From: Ancistrus triradiatus
Taxonomy: Eukaryota > Chordata > Actinopteri > Siluriformes > Loricariidae
Assembly: GCA_025084515.1 (NCBI GenBank)
Contig: JAJAGP010000018.1
Span: 248,001 to 312,000, forward strand
Reading direction: 5' to 3'
Length of the DNA: 64,000 nucleotides
Shown here: one piece after another, positions 1 to 12,975 of the stretch
Layout of the letters: each line of letters begins with the position of its first letter
Numbering within the stretch: the first letter of the stretch is position 1
Translations under genes and position numbers: made by a program
Notes under the pieces: model-generated
Databases searched by the model: none
The model's input: the letters and a program-made list of their open reading frames with translations, nothing else
What the model was told of the DNA's origin: nothing

Positions 1-324
1 CTCTCATCCAGCACCTGGGTCTTCCTCTGCTTCTCCGACTGATACGTATGCACCGACCAGCCCGTGTGCAGTCTGGGGAAACGAACAAGCTGCAGTTTTA
101 TGCAAACGTTTGGGCTAGAGTGATCAAATTGCCTGTCCTGCCAAACCTTTTTTGGTATGGGTAAAGGTTTGGCCACTTTTCCAAACAGTTCGCTACATAC
201 ATTCGTTGTTTGGATTTCCTTTCCAATTTGGGAACACCCAAGTCCCCCTGTCCAGATTCCCTGGCTCCCTGATATTTCTTCGCAGAATTTTCCTAGAAAT
301 GACCTTGCAGAAATTTGATATATA
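1..324. other. unassigned left edge
   Basis: Unique-looking sequence with no recognised gene, repeat or RNA. The short open frame at 152-346 has no features of a real protein. Confidence 0.3.
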
Positions 325-545
325 TAGTACTGTGCAAAAGTCTTAGGCCACAAACCTTTCCTGAACGATGTCTGCAGTGAGGCAGGCTGGATTACTACTG
401 GGGAATAGCATTGGAATAAAGGGGTGCACTTGGTCTGCAATGTTTAGGTAGTCAATCATTTTCATTCTCTGATTCTCAGTATAGCCTTTAATACAGCCGA
501 ACCCTACAACAACCATCTCCGCTGAATTAAACACCAAAAGGAAAC
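325..545 (-). mobile_element. Tc1/mariner-like fragment, TACTGTGCAAAAGTC lineage (C)
   Basis: Begins with the terminal sequence AGTACTGTGCAAAAGTCTT shared with copies at 1511, 14925 and 31705. The minus strand still reads YLNIADQVHPFIPMLFPSSN, which resembles the Tc1-like transposase segment ahead of the second catalytic Asp. The rest is lost. Confidence 0.6.
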
Positions 546-1510
546 ACACATTTAGATCACTTACAGACGGTAGAGATTGTTGTTCATTATAGTGGATTTA
601 GACATTCATTTAATTCAGACTGCAAGGTTCAGCTATACATTTTAATAGGACCTAGCCTGGCACCTAGTCCCACAGGACACGGGCATAAACTGGTCGCCAG
701 TTGGGTTCTGCAGGGGTTGCTGCTGCACCATGAATGATTAAACAGCAATAATCCCAGCCTATATAACTCATTGTAGAGTCATTATTGTCTTCCATCAATA
801 CATCTCGGCATTATTTTAGCTATAGATCTGGACTGAATGCTGACTAACCAATGACAGCCTCCATATGAGGGTATTGGTGAGTAAACTGTAGAGCTGCTGA
901 GTATCATTGTGCTGTGTGGCGTTAATTAAACAGCTGCATTATTGCTGCATTATGCATGGATTCATCTGGCTGTGTTGCATTATGTATGGGATATGGATTC
1001 ACTGATTGAGTGAAAGGCTTGCTTCTGCCCCGGAGTTGTCAAAAATGTATCTTGTAGTGTGTGTTGACTTTCCATCTACATGTTTGTTACTGTACTAGGA
1101 GTTGAAATAGCTGAAAATCTTTAATGGTTCCCCACCACCAGACTCAACATGCAAAGTGTGGAAAGCAACAGAGCTTTTGACTCACTTGGCTCTCAGAGCA
1201 AGCTGCCGGTCGTTGGGGCAAACCCACGGGTGGTTCCCACTGCCAAACATGGTGTCGGTCATGATTCAAAGAGATGCTGTAAGAAACAACAAGGAGGTAC
1301 GTTTCAAAACCGTACTCTGTGTGGATTTAGGATTCAGATTATTTACGTTGACGCAATTAAATTTTCGGTTTCCAACCTCGACGTTACTGTGGCTAAGGAA
1401 CCGAGGTCTGTCTTACCCAAATATCGAACCTAAACCTTTAATCACACACCTCAAAATGTATCTAGTTCTTCTGTAATATTTCCGGGATAAATGCATATAA
1501 TACCAAATAA
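546..1510. other. unassigned stretch with a weak exon-like frame
   Basis: No gene is recognised. An open plus-strand frame at 1149-1296 is slightly GC-rich and ends at a possible donor (GGAG then GTACG). Two overlapping frames are equally open, neither resembles a family I know, and no partner exon is visible. It is most likely chance. Confidence 0.15.
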
Positions 1511-1960
1511 TCAGTACTGTGCAAATGTCTTAGGCCACCATTAGATGTGAGGTTTTTGCAATGCTATAATGACCACGTATAACATACTGTCAACAACTGG
1601 ACCCAAAAGATTTCTAACTTGGATTCGTCACTCAGTGACACCCTTTTCCACTGATCTTCATTCCAATCTTTGTGAACTTCAGCACATCTTGGCTTTTTCA
1701 ACCCGTTCCCCTTCATAAAAAGCATTTCCTTGGCTGCAATCCTTCCAAAAAGAGTCTTCCTGATTAAGCTTATTCGGACTGTGCAAGGGTCAACTTGGCA
1801 TCCCGATGAAGCTCCCAGATCTCCAGCTCCCTGCTATTGCTCAAGTGTAAAAACACTCAAGTGTTCTGAGTTTTTTCATTTTTTAATACTACAAATTTTC
1901 TGTATTTTCTGGAGAAACTGGTGGAGTTGCGGAGAGAGCAGGAGCGTCCTTTTGACATGT
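1511..1960 (-). mobile_element. Tc1/mariner-like fragment, lineage C
   Basis: Left terminus CAGTACTGTGCAAATGTCTT. The internal sequence aligns by eye with the copy at 14925-15448, including the part that, read on the minus strand, corresponds to the WSDESKFE region of Tc1-like transposases. The right end is truncated and the frame is broken. Confidence 0.6.
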
Positions 1961-2311
1961 CTTTCCATTTCAACCGTGATACAGTGAAAAAGGAATCTAG
2001 ATCTCCAGTCTTTGCAAAATCGTAGTCCGTCACTAAAAACTCTCTGAGACGTGAGACGGTGCCCGAGTTTAGTTCTTTAAACATATTTTCAGATCTTTTC
2101 ATAGTTTTGTAGTGTATGGCTAGCATCAGGGACTCAACTCCAGTCCCCATCTTTGATATGAACTATGCAATTTAATTTAAATATCTAAAATCTTCTCTAT
2201 GAGGCAGCTCCAATGCAAAACACACACAAAAAAACCCAGAGACGATCAACTGCATTTGGACTCGGCTAGAATGTCAATTAGATTCTTTCTCAAGCCAGTG
2301 CTTTAATCGAT

Positions 2312-2458
2312 TCAGTCTTTGGCCACAGTCACAGAGAAGAGACGGATAATCTTTGGAGGAGCCCTGAAGGCGACTTCTGAGCGATTAAAGGTGGCTTGTC
2401 CCTCAAAGCCTCGAATCTTTAAGCGTGTGCCATCAATGTCTGCCAGTTTAAAAGCCAT
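2312..2458 (-). other. unrecognised 48-aa open frame with protein-like composition
   Basis: The minus strand encodes MAFKLADIDGTRLKIRGFEG and ends FRAPPKIIRLFSVTVAKD, stop. The amino-acid mix is unusually protein-like for this AT-rich flank. I do not recognise the family. A stop lies in frame 13 codons upstream, so if it is an exon its acceptor must lie in that interval. It could equally be a relic of a mobile element. Confidence 0.2.
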
Positions 2459-2741
2459 AAATGTTTGATGGTCGCCTTGGGGCACCAGTTAGCTGTGAGA
2501 GTGCCAATGTGTATTTTCCACATCAGACAAACGCCGAACAGCTGTGTAGCACCTAAAACACAAAACTCTACCTCAGACCAGTTGTTGTGGTTTTACAGCC
2601 AGTTGAGCTCCTTTGGCTGTTTCCTGGCTAGGGCTCTTTTTAAATGTTTATGTTTAGAACCGGTGGAGTACTATTGAATATTTCTTTCACTTTCGTTGCT
2701 GTATAGCATTTCCAACGTCTATGGCCCAGTGCTTCTCACAG

Positions 2742-2880
2742 TATGGACTGTGGTGGCTATGGACCAGAAGGTCCAGGGTTCAAATCCCACCACTGGCAAG
2801 CTGCCACTGTTGGGCCCCTGAACAAACCCTTAATTCACAATTGGCTGGATTATAAAACTATACCAGTCGCTCTGAATATA
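2742..2880 (+). repeat. tRNA-derived SINE, diverged
   Basis: Contains the RNA polymerase III B-box-like GGTCCAGGGTTCAAATCCC followed by the body sequence (CTGCCACTGTTGGG...) and a remnant of the AGTCGCTCTG tail. The A-box region and the 3' end are degraded compared with the copies at 40380 and 60110. Confidence 0.75.
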
Positions 2881-5079
2881 GGTTGATCCACACCGAACGC
2901 GACACGAAACAGCGGCATGAAAATGCGAAATATTATTATGATGCGATTGTTTCACCTCGAAACTAAACACCCTGGAAGCAATGCAATTTTTTTAGGAAGG
3001 AGGATAGAGAGTTTCACTGTCTCATACAAGAGCTGAAACGTTTTTTTTTAAAGCATGAACACTATGGTTTGATTAAGAGGTCTGTTCAATTACACATCAA
3101 GGTTAAACTTTTACTCCAATGTAATTTATTATTAATGACTAATAATATTACTGTCATTTTTACCAACATCGTCCCGAACTTAAATATTTTATAAGCAAGT
3201 AAAATGGCTCTGCGGTTCTGAGGAGGAACGGGAACAAGATAGGGCAAAGGAAGGTGAAGACGAAAACACCATGTTTTTCCCAACATGTTTGTGCCAAGTA
3301 TGAAAAGGCTGCTAGTGGAGTGGCGGGCTGAAAATACAGGAGCTGCTTCATGAGGTGCAGAAGCAATGGCGATTGGTCCATGAATTTCAGTCATGGCAAA
3401 AAAGGACGAATCAGAAAATCACGTTTGGTGTGGAAAGTAATTAACTGCCGTCCCCCCCCCCTTCAGTGTGTAACAGCACTGAACATCTGTAAAATGAATA
3501 ATCTAAACGTAAAAGTACAGCTGAAGTTCTAGTCTTGATGGAGTACTCAGAATGGTCCTACAAGGTGACCACACCGGTGTTCGGACCACACGCCGTCTTC
3601 TGTACTTGGAAGATCTTTGTGTTTATCCATTTCCTTGGCTTCATTTTCACAAAGACGACAAAGCAGATGTTTGGGTTGACAGCTGTTTGTGTTGACGAAC
3701 CGCTCGAGCCTTTCTCCGAAAACAGCCACCATTTATCAGCCCTGCTTATGCTCATTTTACAAATAACCGGCCTTTAAAACGTTCTCACTCATTACGCTAG
3801 ACAGCCATAAGTATGAGGACAGTCGTGTTAGTGGGATTGAGTATTTCATTCATAGTAATCTGGTGTGTTAAATCCAGCAGTCTATTAAATCTTCAAACAG
3901 AGATTGAGGCATACGGGGGGAGTTCATGCCTTGTAACGTCACTTTCCACAGGATATCGCCTGTTCATATCACTTCCTGCCCTGTTAGAGCCCGGTCAAAT
4001 GTAAGTGCTGTTGCTGTGTTAGCTCGCAGTAAAGTGCTCATCACCTAGTAATAGTGCTCGGCCTTTCTAATGCTCTCGTGGATTAACGCAAGTGAATCCC
4101 TGCAGTCATGTTCCGGAAAGGTGGAACGTGTTACATTAGTTCACAGTACATTTTAGGCGTCCACACAGACAAAGCATGCAAAAGATAAGAGTGTTTTAAC
4201 AGAAGTACAATAAATGCTTCTCCACAGCAATAGTTACGTTCTTCCTGCTATGGTAAGTTTAACTATGGTTGTAAACCAGCTTTATTTAATGAAGTCCTGG
4301 GTAAAAACACCTGCCAAACACAAACACACACACACTTCTCTTTTATGACTGCGCGACCGAGTCTGTTTACATTTCCATGTGACCCAGTGCCCTGTGGCAC
4401 TGCTTACAGCTCAGATATGGTAAACCAGCAGCACCGGCTACAAAGCAACACCTTTCAATGTGCATTCCTTATATTGAGGAGGTGCACAGCTTATTAAAAT
4501 AGTGGTGTTAGGTCACCACTGGTCTGGTCACTGACACGTCCAATCCCAGCTCCGGAGCATCTGGGGAGGCCTACAGACCCATCTGCGGACCCATACAAAT
4601 CACACTCCGAACTTGCAAAGTCAACCTATAACTGGACTTGCCAGAAATTCTCTAACCGACAGATCTCACCTTGCCAGAAGTGAGATACAAACCAGGGTGG
4701 CTCAGCACTGGGACCCAGTGCTCTACCTAGTGAGGTTCGGATCCCACTTCGGGTAAGGTGAGCTCTATTAGATTTGCATTTCAGTTCCTTGGACTGAACT
4801 GCATTTGAATTACTTCCTAATATTTCATCAGATTCACATTATTTTTCAAGTCTTAGATTTTTACATTTGATTCGTAGGTTTGATCCTGGGTTGCCAGCGT
4901 TCCAGATTTTGTCCCCGACCCAGCACTACTCTACTGGAAATCCCATTTGGTCCTACAGTCGACTGGGGATGCCATGCCACCGGGATTTTCCCACCAAGGA
5001 CTAAATAATGCAGATATGCAGATTCTCACGTTATTCTGTTCAATATTACTCTTAACTATTGGCTTATACGCTATAGCTT
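2881..5079. other. unassigned intergenic DNA
   Basis: No gene, RNA or complete repeat is recognised. There is a short C run near 3454, a CA-rich tract near 4320-4335, and open frames of under 105 codons that overlap on both strands and look like chance. Confidence 0.3.
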
Positions 5080-5370
5080 TTATATTCTTTATTTTATTCT
5101 ACTCTATTCTACTCTATTTTTATACCCGTTATCTACCTGTTATTTTATTTTAATCTGCTTATTTAGATATTACGATGAACGTAGGAATTAATTAAAAATA
5201 AAAAAGAGAACGCGTTCAAAGAAAATCTAATAAATTTAATAAAGTATATAGACTATAATACATTAAAGAGAATACAAATAACATATAATAAAATGGAGAA
5301 TATAATACTATAGAATATAAGACAATAGTATACTATATAATAAATATAGTAATACATTTAAATAACGTGG
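5080..5370. repeat. AT-rich degenerate tandem tract
   Basis: The stretch is mostly A and T. It consists of imperfect reiterations such as TTCTACTCTA near 5095-5120 and ATAGAATATA-type units near 5290-5350. No coding potential. Confidence 0.6.
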
Positions 5371-6488
5371 AGAATACGAGTGCATATTTTAGTCCAGTAA
5401 GCAATTTTTATTTTGGTACATCAGTACTAACATGGGTAGATGGAACACCTGTGGCACCTGAGACAGGTATCACACAGGATTCTCCCCAATTCTAAGGCCT
5501 CTAATAGAAATTGTGGCTAAATGGCTGCGAATCCCTGGAGTCACGAAAGCCTTTCATATAAATAAAGCACATGCGAGGAAAACCTGTACTATAGGAAAAC
5601 ACTTAAATAGACTATAAGCAATACTTACAGAATTAGGAGGGACACTGGTCAATAGGAATCAATTGGATTCAGAGCATTTAAAGAACCTATGGGCTTCCGC
5701 AGAGTCTAATCGTATAATTTCTAGTTTTAGACATCTGTAAAACTGCAGAACAACTTACTAGAACAGTGAGGAAAAAGCTTAGAAGCTGTGAGCAAACAAA
5801 AGACACACGGAGGCCAAGAGGAAGAAAGAAAGGGCTTATAACTCACCGGCCTTAGGCGACCACTCGAACAAAAAACACAACAAGGAAGGGAAACCAACAC
5901 CAAAGCCTGCTTCTGATCAAGGATGTGATTTCCTCGTCCACATCCCAATCTTAAGCCAAGCCTGATCTCGGATCAGCACGGAAACCTCCGTCACATGACA
6001 GCAGAACAATCCTTCTAAAACATCCTGTTCCTGCTGTGATTGAGCTGCAGAAGTTGGCCCCTGACGATACACCTCCACAGGCCGGTCTGCCATTATATAA
6101 CCTGTTTATTATTGACCCGGACTTCAGATCCAGTCGCTGCTTGTCACCGTGATCTCATTTGTGAGAACAGAGTCTGGAGTAGCCATGGGCTCTTCCAAAT
6201 TGAATACTGGGGCAAGGTTCCATTGTGTCGGCGGTTGAAATCTTATTCTTTTAAAGAGATTTACAACACAATGCTTGTTTATTGATGTGGGCATCTGGAC
6301 ACCAAAACGTCGAGATGACGACACAAATGTTTGAGCATCTTGATTTAAATTATACTTGAGCCATTTTGAAGTAACTCCTGCCAACTTGAATACAATGAAA
6401 TGAAATACAGTATAATGAAATGCTCTGTATTGTTGTGCTGTACTTCAGTGTCTCCCAACCATTTTTTCTTGGAGCCCCCCGTACTAGT
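5371..6488. other. unassigned intergenic DNA
   Basis: No gene or repeat family recognised. Open frames at 5727-5948, 6040-6285 and 6124-6384 lack splice context or known motifs. Confidence 0.3.
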
Positions 6489-7837
6489 AACCCAGTTAAA
6501 CAAATGAGACAAAGATATTATACTTGGCCATTTATTTATTGAGGAAAATGATCCAATATTACATATTAGTGAGTGGCAAAAGTATGTGACCCTTTGCTTT
6601 CAGTATCTGGTGTGACCCCCCTGTGCAGCAATAACTGCAGCTAAAAGTTTCCTGTAACTGTTGATCAGTCCTGCACACCGGCTTGGAGGAATTTTAGCCC
6701 ATTCCTCCGTACAGAACAGCTTCAGCTCTGGGATGTTGGTGGGTTTCCTCACATTAGCTGCTCGCTTCAGGTCCTTCCACAACATTTCCATTGGATTAAG
6801 GTCAGGACTTTGACTTGGCCATTCCAAAACATGAACTTTATTCTTCTTTAACCATTCTTTGGTAGAACGGCTTGTGTGCTTAGGGTCGTTGTCTTGCTGC
6901 ATGACCCACCTTCTCTTGAGATTCAGTTCACGGACAGATGTCCTGACATTTTCCTTTAGAATTCTCTGATATCATTCAGAATTCATTGTTCCATCAATGA
7001 TGGCAAGCCGTCCTGGCCCAGATGCAGCAAAACAGGCCCATTCTTCCAGTAGCCTTCTGGCTGGTCCACGTGATCTTTAGCAAACTGCAGACGAGCAGCA
7101 ATGTTCTTTTTGGAGAACAGTGGCTTTCTCCTTGCAACCCTGCCATGCACACCATTGTTGTTCAGTGTTCTTCTGATGGTGGACTCATGAACATTAACAT
7201 TAGCCAATGTGAGAGAGGCCTTCAGTTGCTTAGAAGTTACCCTGCTGTCCTTTATGACCTCGCCAACTATTACACGCCTTGCTCTTGGAGTGATCTTTGT
7301 TGGTTGGCCACTCCTGGGGAGGGTAACAATGGTTTTCATTTGTACACAATCTGTCTGACTGTGGGTTGGTGGAGTGCAAACTCTTTAGAGATGGTTTTGT
7401 AACCTTTTCCAGCGTGATGAGCATCAACAACTCTTTCTGAGCTCCTCAGAAATCTTCTTTGTTCATGCTATGATACACTTCCACAATCATGTTGTGAAGA
7501 GCAGACTTTGATAGATCCTTGTTCTTTAAATAAAACAGGGTGCCCACTCACACCTGATTGTCTTATCCTATTGACTGAAAACACCTGACTCTAATTTCAC
7601 CTTCAAATTAACTGCTAATCCTAGAGGTTCACATACTTTTGCCACTCACTAATATGTAATATTGGATCATTTTCCTCAATAAATAAATGACCAAGTATAA
7701 TATTTTTGTCTGATTTGTTTAACTGGGTTCTCTTTATCTACTTCTAGGACTTGTGTGAAAATCCGATGATGTTTCTTCATATTTATGAAGAAATATAGAC
7801 AATTCTAAAGGGTTCACAAACTTTCAAGCACCAATGT
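6489..7837 (-). mobile_element. Tc1-like transposon, lineage A, internally deleted
   Basis: Both sides carry the long lineage-A inverted terminal region (TTAGTGAGTGGCAAAAGTATG motif at both ends). The outermost ~130 bases remain only on the right, ending CAAGCACCAATGTA. Minus-strand frames encode the N-terminal DNA-binding part (PRSGQPTKITPRARRVI, 7339-6983) and the C-terminal part with QQDNDPKHTSRSTKEW and WPSQSPDLNPMEMLWKDL (6902-6600). The centre is deleted: GYWKN jumps to LGQDGL, removing the first catalytic Asp (WTDE). The copy is inactive. Confidence 0.9.
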
Positions 7838-8189
7838 ACGCACAGACCAAAAGAATAAAGTGATTCACTGCAAATCGTTCAGCAAAAATGAACATAAATG
7901 AAAAATTTTTTCCCCCTTTTTTCACTTTGGCTCATTTTCTAAAGACAGCTAAACATTTAGCCAAGATGTTTTCAAGTCATTTTATATACAGATTTTTTTT
8001 TTTTTTTTTAACAAATTTTAGAACAGAACAGACAGACAAAGCCTCGCACCCCACCCAAGGATGATTAACGAACAAATTTTATTTTTTTTTCCAGTTACTT
8101 CATAAATTCATTCTTTGTTCATTACAGACAAACCACATCACAAAAATGTCTGGAAATATCTCAGATAAGGAATATTTGGATAACGGGAG

Positions 8190-8665
8190 CTCTATATGCA
8201 TTACTTCTTAAGACAAAAATCCCTAACTCGTTCTTTAAAGTCAATGAATTTGAATTACTGGATTGTGCGGTGTTTGTTACACTATCTGATGCAATTGCAT
8301 TTTTTAACACCAGAGGGCGCAATCATGTGTCACGCTCACAGACGCTCCCGTGCTCAGTAAGACTCCTAATTTCTTTGAATTGGACGTGACAAAATGTTGT
8401 TTTCGTTCACCTTTTCTAAGAAAAGCATACATTATTTTGAATGGCTATTCTTCAGAAAAAAAAAGCATTTTCACACGGCTATTTCAGATATGGTGAAGCT
8501 ACAATAGAGCATTTTGTTTACAATTTCAAACCTCAAATTTATTTTAAGCGCTGGACTGTTTGTTTAAAACTGTATACAAGGAAATGTGCACATGCAATGC
8601 TTTGCATTATTTACACTTCAGAACTAAAACGTCTTTTATTGTTTACGTTCAATAATCGTGAGAAG
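8190..8665. repeat. dispersed repeat F, copy 1
   Basis: Shares stretches (CAGAGGGCGCAATCATGTGTC, AAGAAAAGCATACATT, ATTCTTCAGAAA, GATATGGTGAAGCTACAATA) with copies near 38.7-39.3 kb, 40.76-40.99 kb (inverted) and 62.8-63.18 kb. It is probably a non-autonomous DNA element; no transposase is seen. Confidence 0.55.
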
Positions 8666-9949
8666 ATCGAACTGTAAGAGCCAGCTGCTGGAAACAACAA
8701 TTCCTGAGGACCTGGACTATTCGAATCCCGGACTATTTTATCCCCTGCATTTATGGGGCTCTGCTATGAACTGGAGTTCAATCAAGGGAGCACTTTCGCC
8801 TACACCCAGTGAATTCCAGGATAGGCTCCAAACCCCATATGTGACCCTGACCAGAATAAGCAGGGGTAAAATGGGAACTTGTTCTTTCTACGTTATATCT
8901 AATCCATACATGGCTATCTGGTAATATGTCTCCAAAGACGTCCTTTACTTTCTACTCACATCAGCACTAAGCAACATTACGTCTTCACTATCGTGCTCTA
9001 TAATACACTCTGGTACGAGCACAAGTAAAACATCTGAGATGCCCAACAAACAAGTTCTCGGGCTGCAAGCAGATGTTTCACTCTTCAAACTTTCCACAGA
9101 CCCACAAACACTTTCAAGCCTAAAGATGAACAGTTTTCCCGTATGATGTTACATACCTGTCAGTTTCCACACCTTCGCACTGGCTGAAGGAGAGGTCAAA
9201 GCTGGAGACGCACAATAAGGCAGCAGGTGGGACTCCAATCCCTTAGACGCTGCTCAGGCTTCTGGTGGTTTTTGCTCCCCCCCCCCTCACTAACAGAACA
9301 GAAACACTCTCCAGCAGCAGGCGGTCTGACCAATGGCCACGCTGCATTCTCTTCAACTCTGCAAATAAGTGAAAGGAACGAGCGGAGGTCATGTTACGCC
9401 AGTGCCCCCTCCTCCTGCCATGTGTTCCCTCCCAGATCCTAAACGCAGGTCTCCTAGGAGAGGCGACCAACGTCACCACCTGCACGGCCATGAAAAGTGA
9501 GTTCATCTGTGTGGCGCTCTAACAGTCCAGCTGCCCTGCCTGGAAAACTAAACTATGAACTAAATAAACCTTACTTAAATCCAAAAGATTTTTGAGCTGC
9601 ATTTTCACCAAGATGAATTCAGGAACATTTAGGTTGCCAGTAAGGGGCTTTTTAATCCTCATATCACTAACGTCCTGAATTTTCAACCTAATCTCTGTTT
9701 ACCAGAGCTGTTGTGAATGAATGATTTACACATGCAAACATTTCCACACATTTCCTTCTACTGATAAAAATAGACAACCTCTCTACTCCTAAGCCGCGTA
9801 TCACAGAAGACTATGGGCAGCTGTTGGAGCACTTGTTTATGAAGACTTACATGGATTTCATGGATGGAAGACTTTCATTTTAGAGAAAACAAAAACAGTA
9901 AAACACACGTGGCAAAAATATAGCATGATTTATTTTTTTTTTGCAATCA
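8666..9949. other. unassigned; local GC-rich patch near 9200-9500
   Basis: A fragment near 8805-8885 (GGATAGGCTCCA ... GACCCTGACCAG) belongs to a common fish dispersed repeat. The 9200-9500 part is more GC-rich than its surroundings and could be a promoter or an exon, but neither strand gives a recognisable protein. Confidence 0.25.
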
Positions 9950-10303
9950 TGTGGATGTTACTTTGACAAGCATCCCCTACCTAAACATTGTTGCGGACCA
10001 TGTGCACCCCACCATGACAATGGTATTCCCTTTCAGCATTGCAAAAATGGTCCAGGAATGGTTTGAGGAACATGACCAAGAGTTCAAGCTGTTGCCCTTG
10101 CCTCCAAATTCCCCAGATCTCATGCTTTATAAAAAAGTCAGATCCATGGAGGTCCCGGCTCTCAATCGACAGGGCTTAAAAGGATCCGGTACTAAAACCT
10201 TGGTTCCAGATACTACAAGACACTGCCAGACTGTCTTGTGGAGTCTTGGCGTCCCAAAGGGGATCCACCCAATATTAGGAAGGTGGTTTTAATGCTATGG
10301 ATG
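9950..10303 (+). mobile_element. mariner/Tc1-like transposase remnant
   Basis: The plus strand reads YLNIVADHVHPTMTMVFPFS, then MVQEWFEEHDQEF and PPNSPDL, the region around the second and third catalytic acidic residues of a Tc1/mariner transposase. It ends with AGGTGGTTTTAATGCTATGG, which looks like the terminal sequence of a common fish mariner. The N-terminal half is missing and the Asp-bearing segment is deleted. Confidence 0.7.
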
Positions 10304-11547
10304 ATCTTTGTTCATCATTAGCAGGGGCAAAAAGGAGTTTGTTAATCTTGGATTCAGTCCTCTCTCTGCATTTTGTGTAGAGCAGAGGAACAATATTGTA
10401 TGTATAGGAGGGTCAACTGGCTATAAAATTAGTTGGCACGATACAGATGATTTACTGTGAGAAATGTGTGTTTATTGTTTTTAAGTCACCAAAGAAAGCC
10501 ATTTTATTTTTATTGCTATGTTTTCTTTAAACACGGCTGCTTTTATATGGTTTTGTCGATGTTTTATGAGCTTAATAACACAAACACGCCTTATATTGGG
10601 GACCAAGCATATAAAGCAATAAATGTCTCAAACAGTGCGTTTTAGGGTTGTCTTGTATGGGTTATTGCGTGCATAAAACAACAGAAAACACCAGTGTTTT
10701 ATAAAATAATAGTAAAAAAAATTGGCTACAACAATTATATTGATGTTGTGACAGCAGTTCCTCCGCCACGCAATGTAGTGCACAACATATAACGACTACA
10801 AACAACAGGTGCGTCAAACAATCCAGCACCTGATAAACAGTTCAGAACGTCGCCAGTTTTATTTAATATATGCCATTTATTCATTTGATATCTATTAAGT
10901 TCGTTATACCGTCTGAACAGCATTTAATATCCGCGAATTAAAGAGGTATAGTGGTTTAGTGTACCGCTACAGACTTTAACAATAGCTCCTGGCGTCTAAT
11001 ATTCACGTTCACGGACCATATAAAGTTAGTTTAGTGAGATTTGAACTTCTAACAGTTTGATAAGGGAGACGTAAAATATAAAACTTTACCTTCAAAGATA
11101 TTTAAGCACCAACTTCTATCCGAGCTCCTCGGCGTTCACTATAATGACACGGAAATGAGGTGGGAAATTTAGGTGACTGAAGCTAAGCGGGTTAGAAAAA
11201 GCAGAGAAAGTTTGGTCTGACTTGATTTTTAATCACTGATATTTGGTTTAAACCCGTCTTTAAAGTCTATCTGCGTATCTTCGACTAAATACCTGTAATA
11301 TTTAGTCTTTTTTCCCCAATTAGGTCGTCGTCTAATTTGAGTAAACGTTCATGAAGGAGCATCGGTTAGGCAGCAAGATAGAAGGTTCCAGATTTAAAGA
11401 CTAAAGCACGAGCCCGCAACGTTATCCATTAGTTTAATTAGTGTCTGCATTAGCATGGCATTTTCCAAATTTCTGTGTATATGACCCACATTTCGTACAT
11501 TCCTTACTTTATTTTCTTCGTATAAAGTGACCACAGGGAATCTATAC
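10304..11547. other. unassigned intergenic DNA
   Basis: AT-rich unique-looking sequence; no gene, RNA or repeat identified. Confidence 0.3.
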
Positions 11548-11870
11548 ACTTATCGACAAAAGTATGTGGACGCATCTTAATTAATGAGCTCTGCTATATC
11601 CTCAGGGCAGCGTGGTGGCGCTGTCGTATTTCTGCCTATGTATCTATCCATGTCTGCATTTCTTCTAAATGTCCCATTGTGAGTGAGTGGGTGAACGGGT
11701 GTGTACATAACATGAATGCTGTAGACTCGAAACTCGTTTGGACTAGAACGCCAAGGACAGAGGCATTGGCCATTAAGCACACTGTCCATTCTGCACCGAT
11801 TCCCCACAGCCATCCAGCTTTAAGGTCAACCCCATGGGCTTTCTGCTTCCTCTAATGGACGCTTCATTGT
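11548..11870. mobile_element. fragment of a Tc1-like non-autonomous element (lineage E)
   Basis: Begins TCGACAAAAGTATGTGGACGC, a diverged form of the terminus (AGACAAAAGTTTGTGGACACCC) found at 35245, 58999 and 61992. The internal sequence is only loosely alignable. Confidence 0.4.
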
Positions 11871-12815
11871 GTCGCCAACTTTGATCTTGGATAAAAAGTA
11901 ATTTTCCCCCATTTTACCTTTTCAAACCATAACACAAAAATCTAAATCAAGAGTCTGCTGTGATGTCTATTCATCATGTATACAAGATATTGGCCAAGGC
12001 AAAATAATTAAGGCAAACTGCTGGTGCTGGTTGTTAGGGTTGGTTTTTATTGAGCGAAGCGTGTACCTACAGTAATTTTACAAAGAGCACAGAAACAATG
12101 GGATCATCTTCTTACCAGCTGGTCACTGAAGGACATTTACAATCATGCAGATGTGAAATGACTTCGATGGCTTTGCAAGCAAAGCTTCTCCCCTCTGAAA
12201 ACCATCTTATTCCGAGGGCACGGGGACCGTTCAGCAAGGAACAACTAGATGTTGTCTTATCCCAAAATGGCAAACAAAAACAAGACAGACCAATATGATC
12301 CAAACTACAGGCAGCTTCCCTAAAACCCACTGAAAAAGTCCACTGTTTCAGTGAAAGGAAACTACCAAGGAAATCTAAGGATTATACCGAGTGCAAAAGT
12401 TTGCATCCCCTATGTTTACTATTGAGTGGTGGGGATAAATAAATGTTAATATGTTGCACATGGAAACCCAAAACAGTTTGAAACATGAACCAAAAGTAAG
12501 ACATCCAAGTCTGATCTACAGAAGAATGTGTTACAAATGGGATCATCCAACATCCAGTGTTGCACTGGTGAAAGACACTAACCCTCCCCTGAGTCCCGGT
12601 GGTGCCTTCTGGCCTCGTCAGGCATCACATATAGACAGCGCCTGAGGGAAGGGTAGGCGGACGAGGATAAGCAGCAACAATAGCCTTTGAGGGAACTGTG
12701 ATGGACTGGCATCTGTTATCCAATATTTTGTGGATTTCTACAGTTATTTGATTACACAAGTGGTCATGTAAACAGCATACACCTATTTCATTTGGCTTAG
12801 GGTCCACATGCATGT
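11871..12815. other. unassigned intergenic DNA
   Basis: No gene recognised. The segment near 12640-12720 (GTGATGGACTGGCATC) is a fragment of a widespread fish repeat. Confidence 0.3.
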
Positions 12816-12975
12816 CCAGTGGTAGTCTAGCGGTTAAGGAACTGGACTATGGACCAGATGGTCCAGGGTTCAAATCCCAAGTCAAGCTGCCACTGTTGGG
12901 TCCTCGAGCAAAGACCCTTACCCCACCATTGCTTGGATTGTAAGACTGTATCAGTTGTAAGTCGCTCTGGATAAT
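12816..12975 (+). repeat. tRNA-derived SINE
   Basis: Has the tRNA-like head (GTAGTCTAGCGGTTAAGG ... GGTTCAAATCCC), the conserved body and the GTAAGTCGCTCTGGATAA tail. The tail is cut short of the usual CTGCTAAATG end. Confidence 0.8.

Noticed and set aside
1857..2150. 97-codon minus frame near the lineage-C copy
   Set aside because: It overlaps a decayed Tc1-like fragment and gives no recognisable domain; no splice sites connect it to the 2312-2458 frame.
9243..9506. GC-richer patch with overlapping frames on both strands as a possible exon or promoter
   Set aside because: Both strands are open to a similar degree and neither product resembles a known protein. A C run inside suggests simple compositional bias.
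12816..12890. tRNA gene suggested by B-box-like GGTTCAAATCCC sequences
   Set aside because: The same head occurs many times followed by a constant body and L2-type tail, so these are SINEs and not functional tRNA genes. No cloverleaf with an intact acceptor stem was found.
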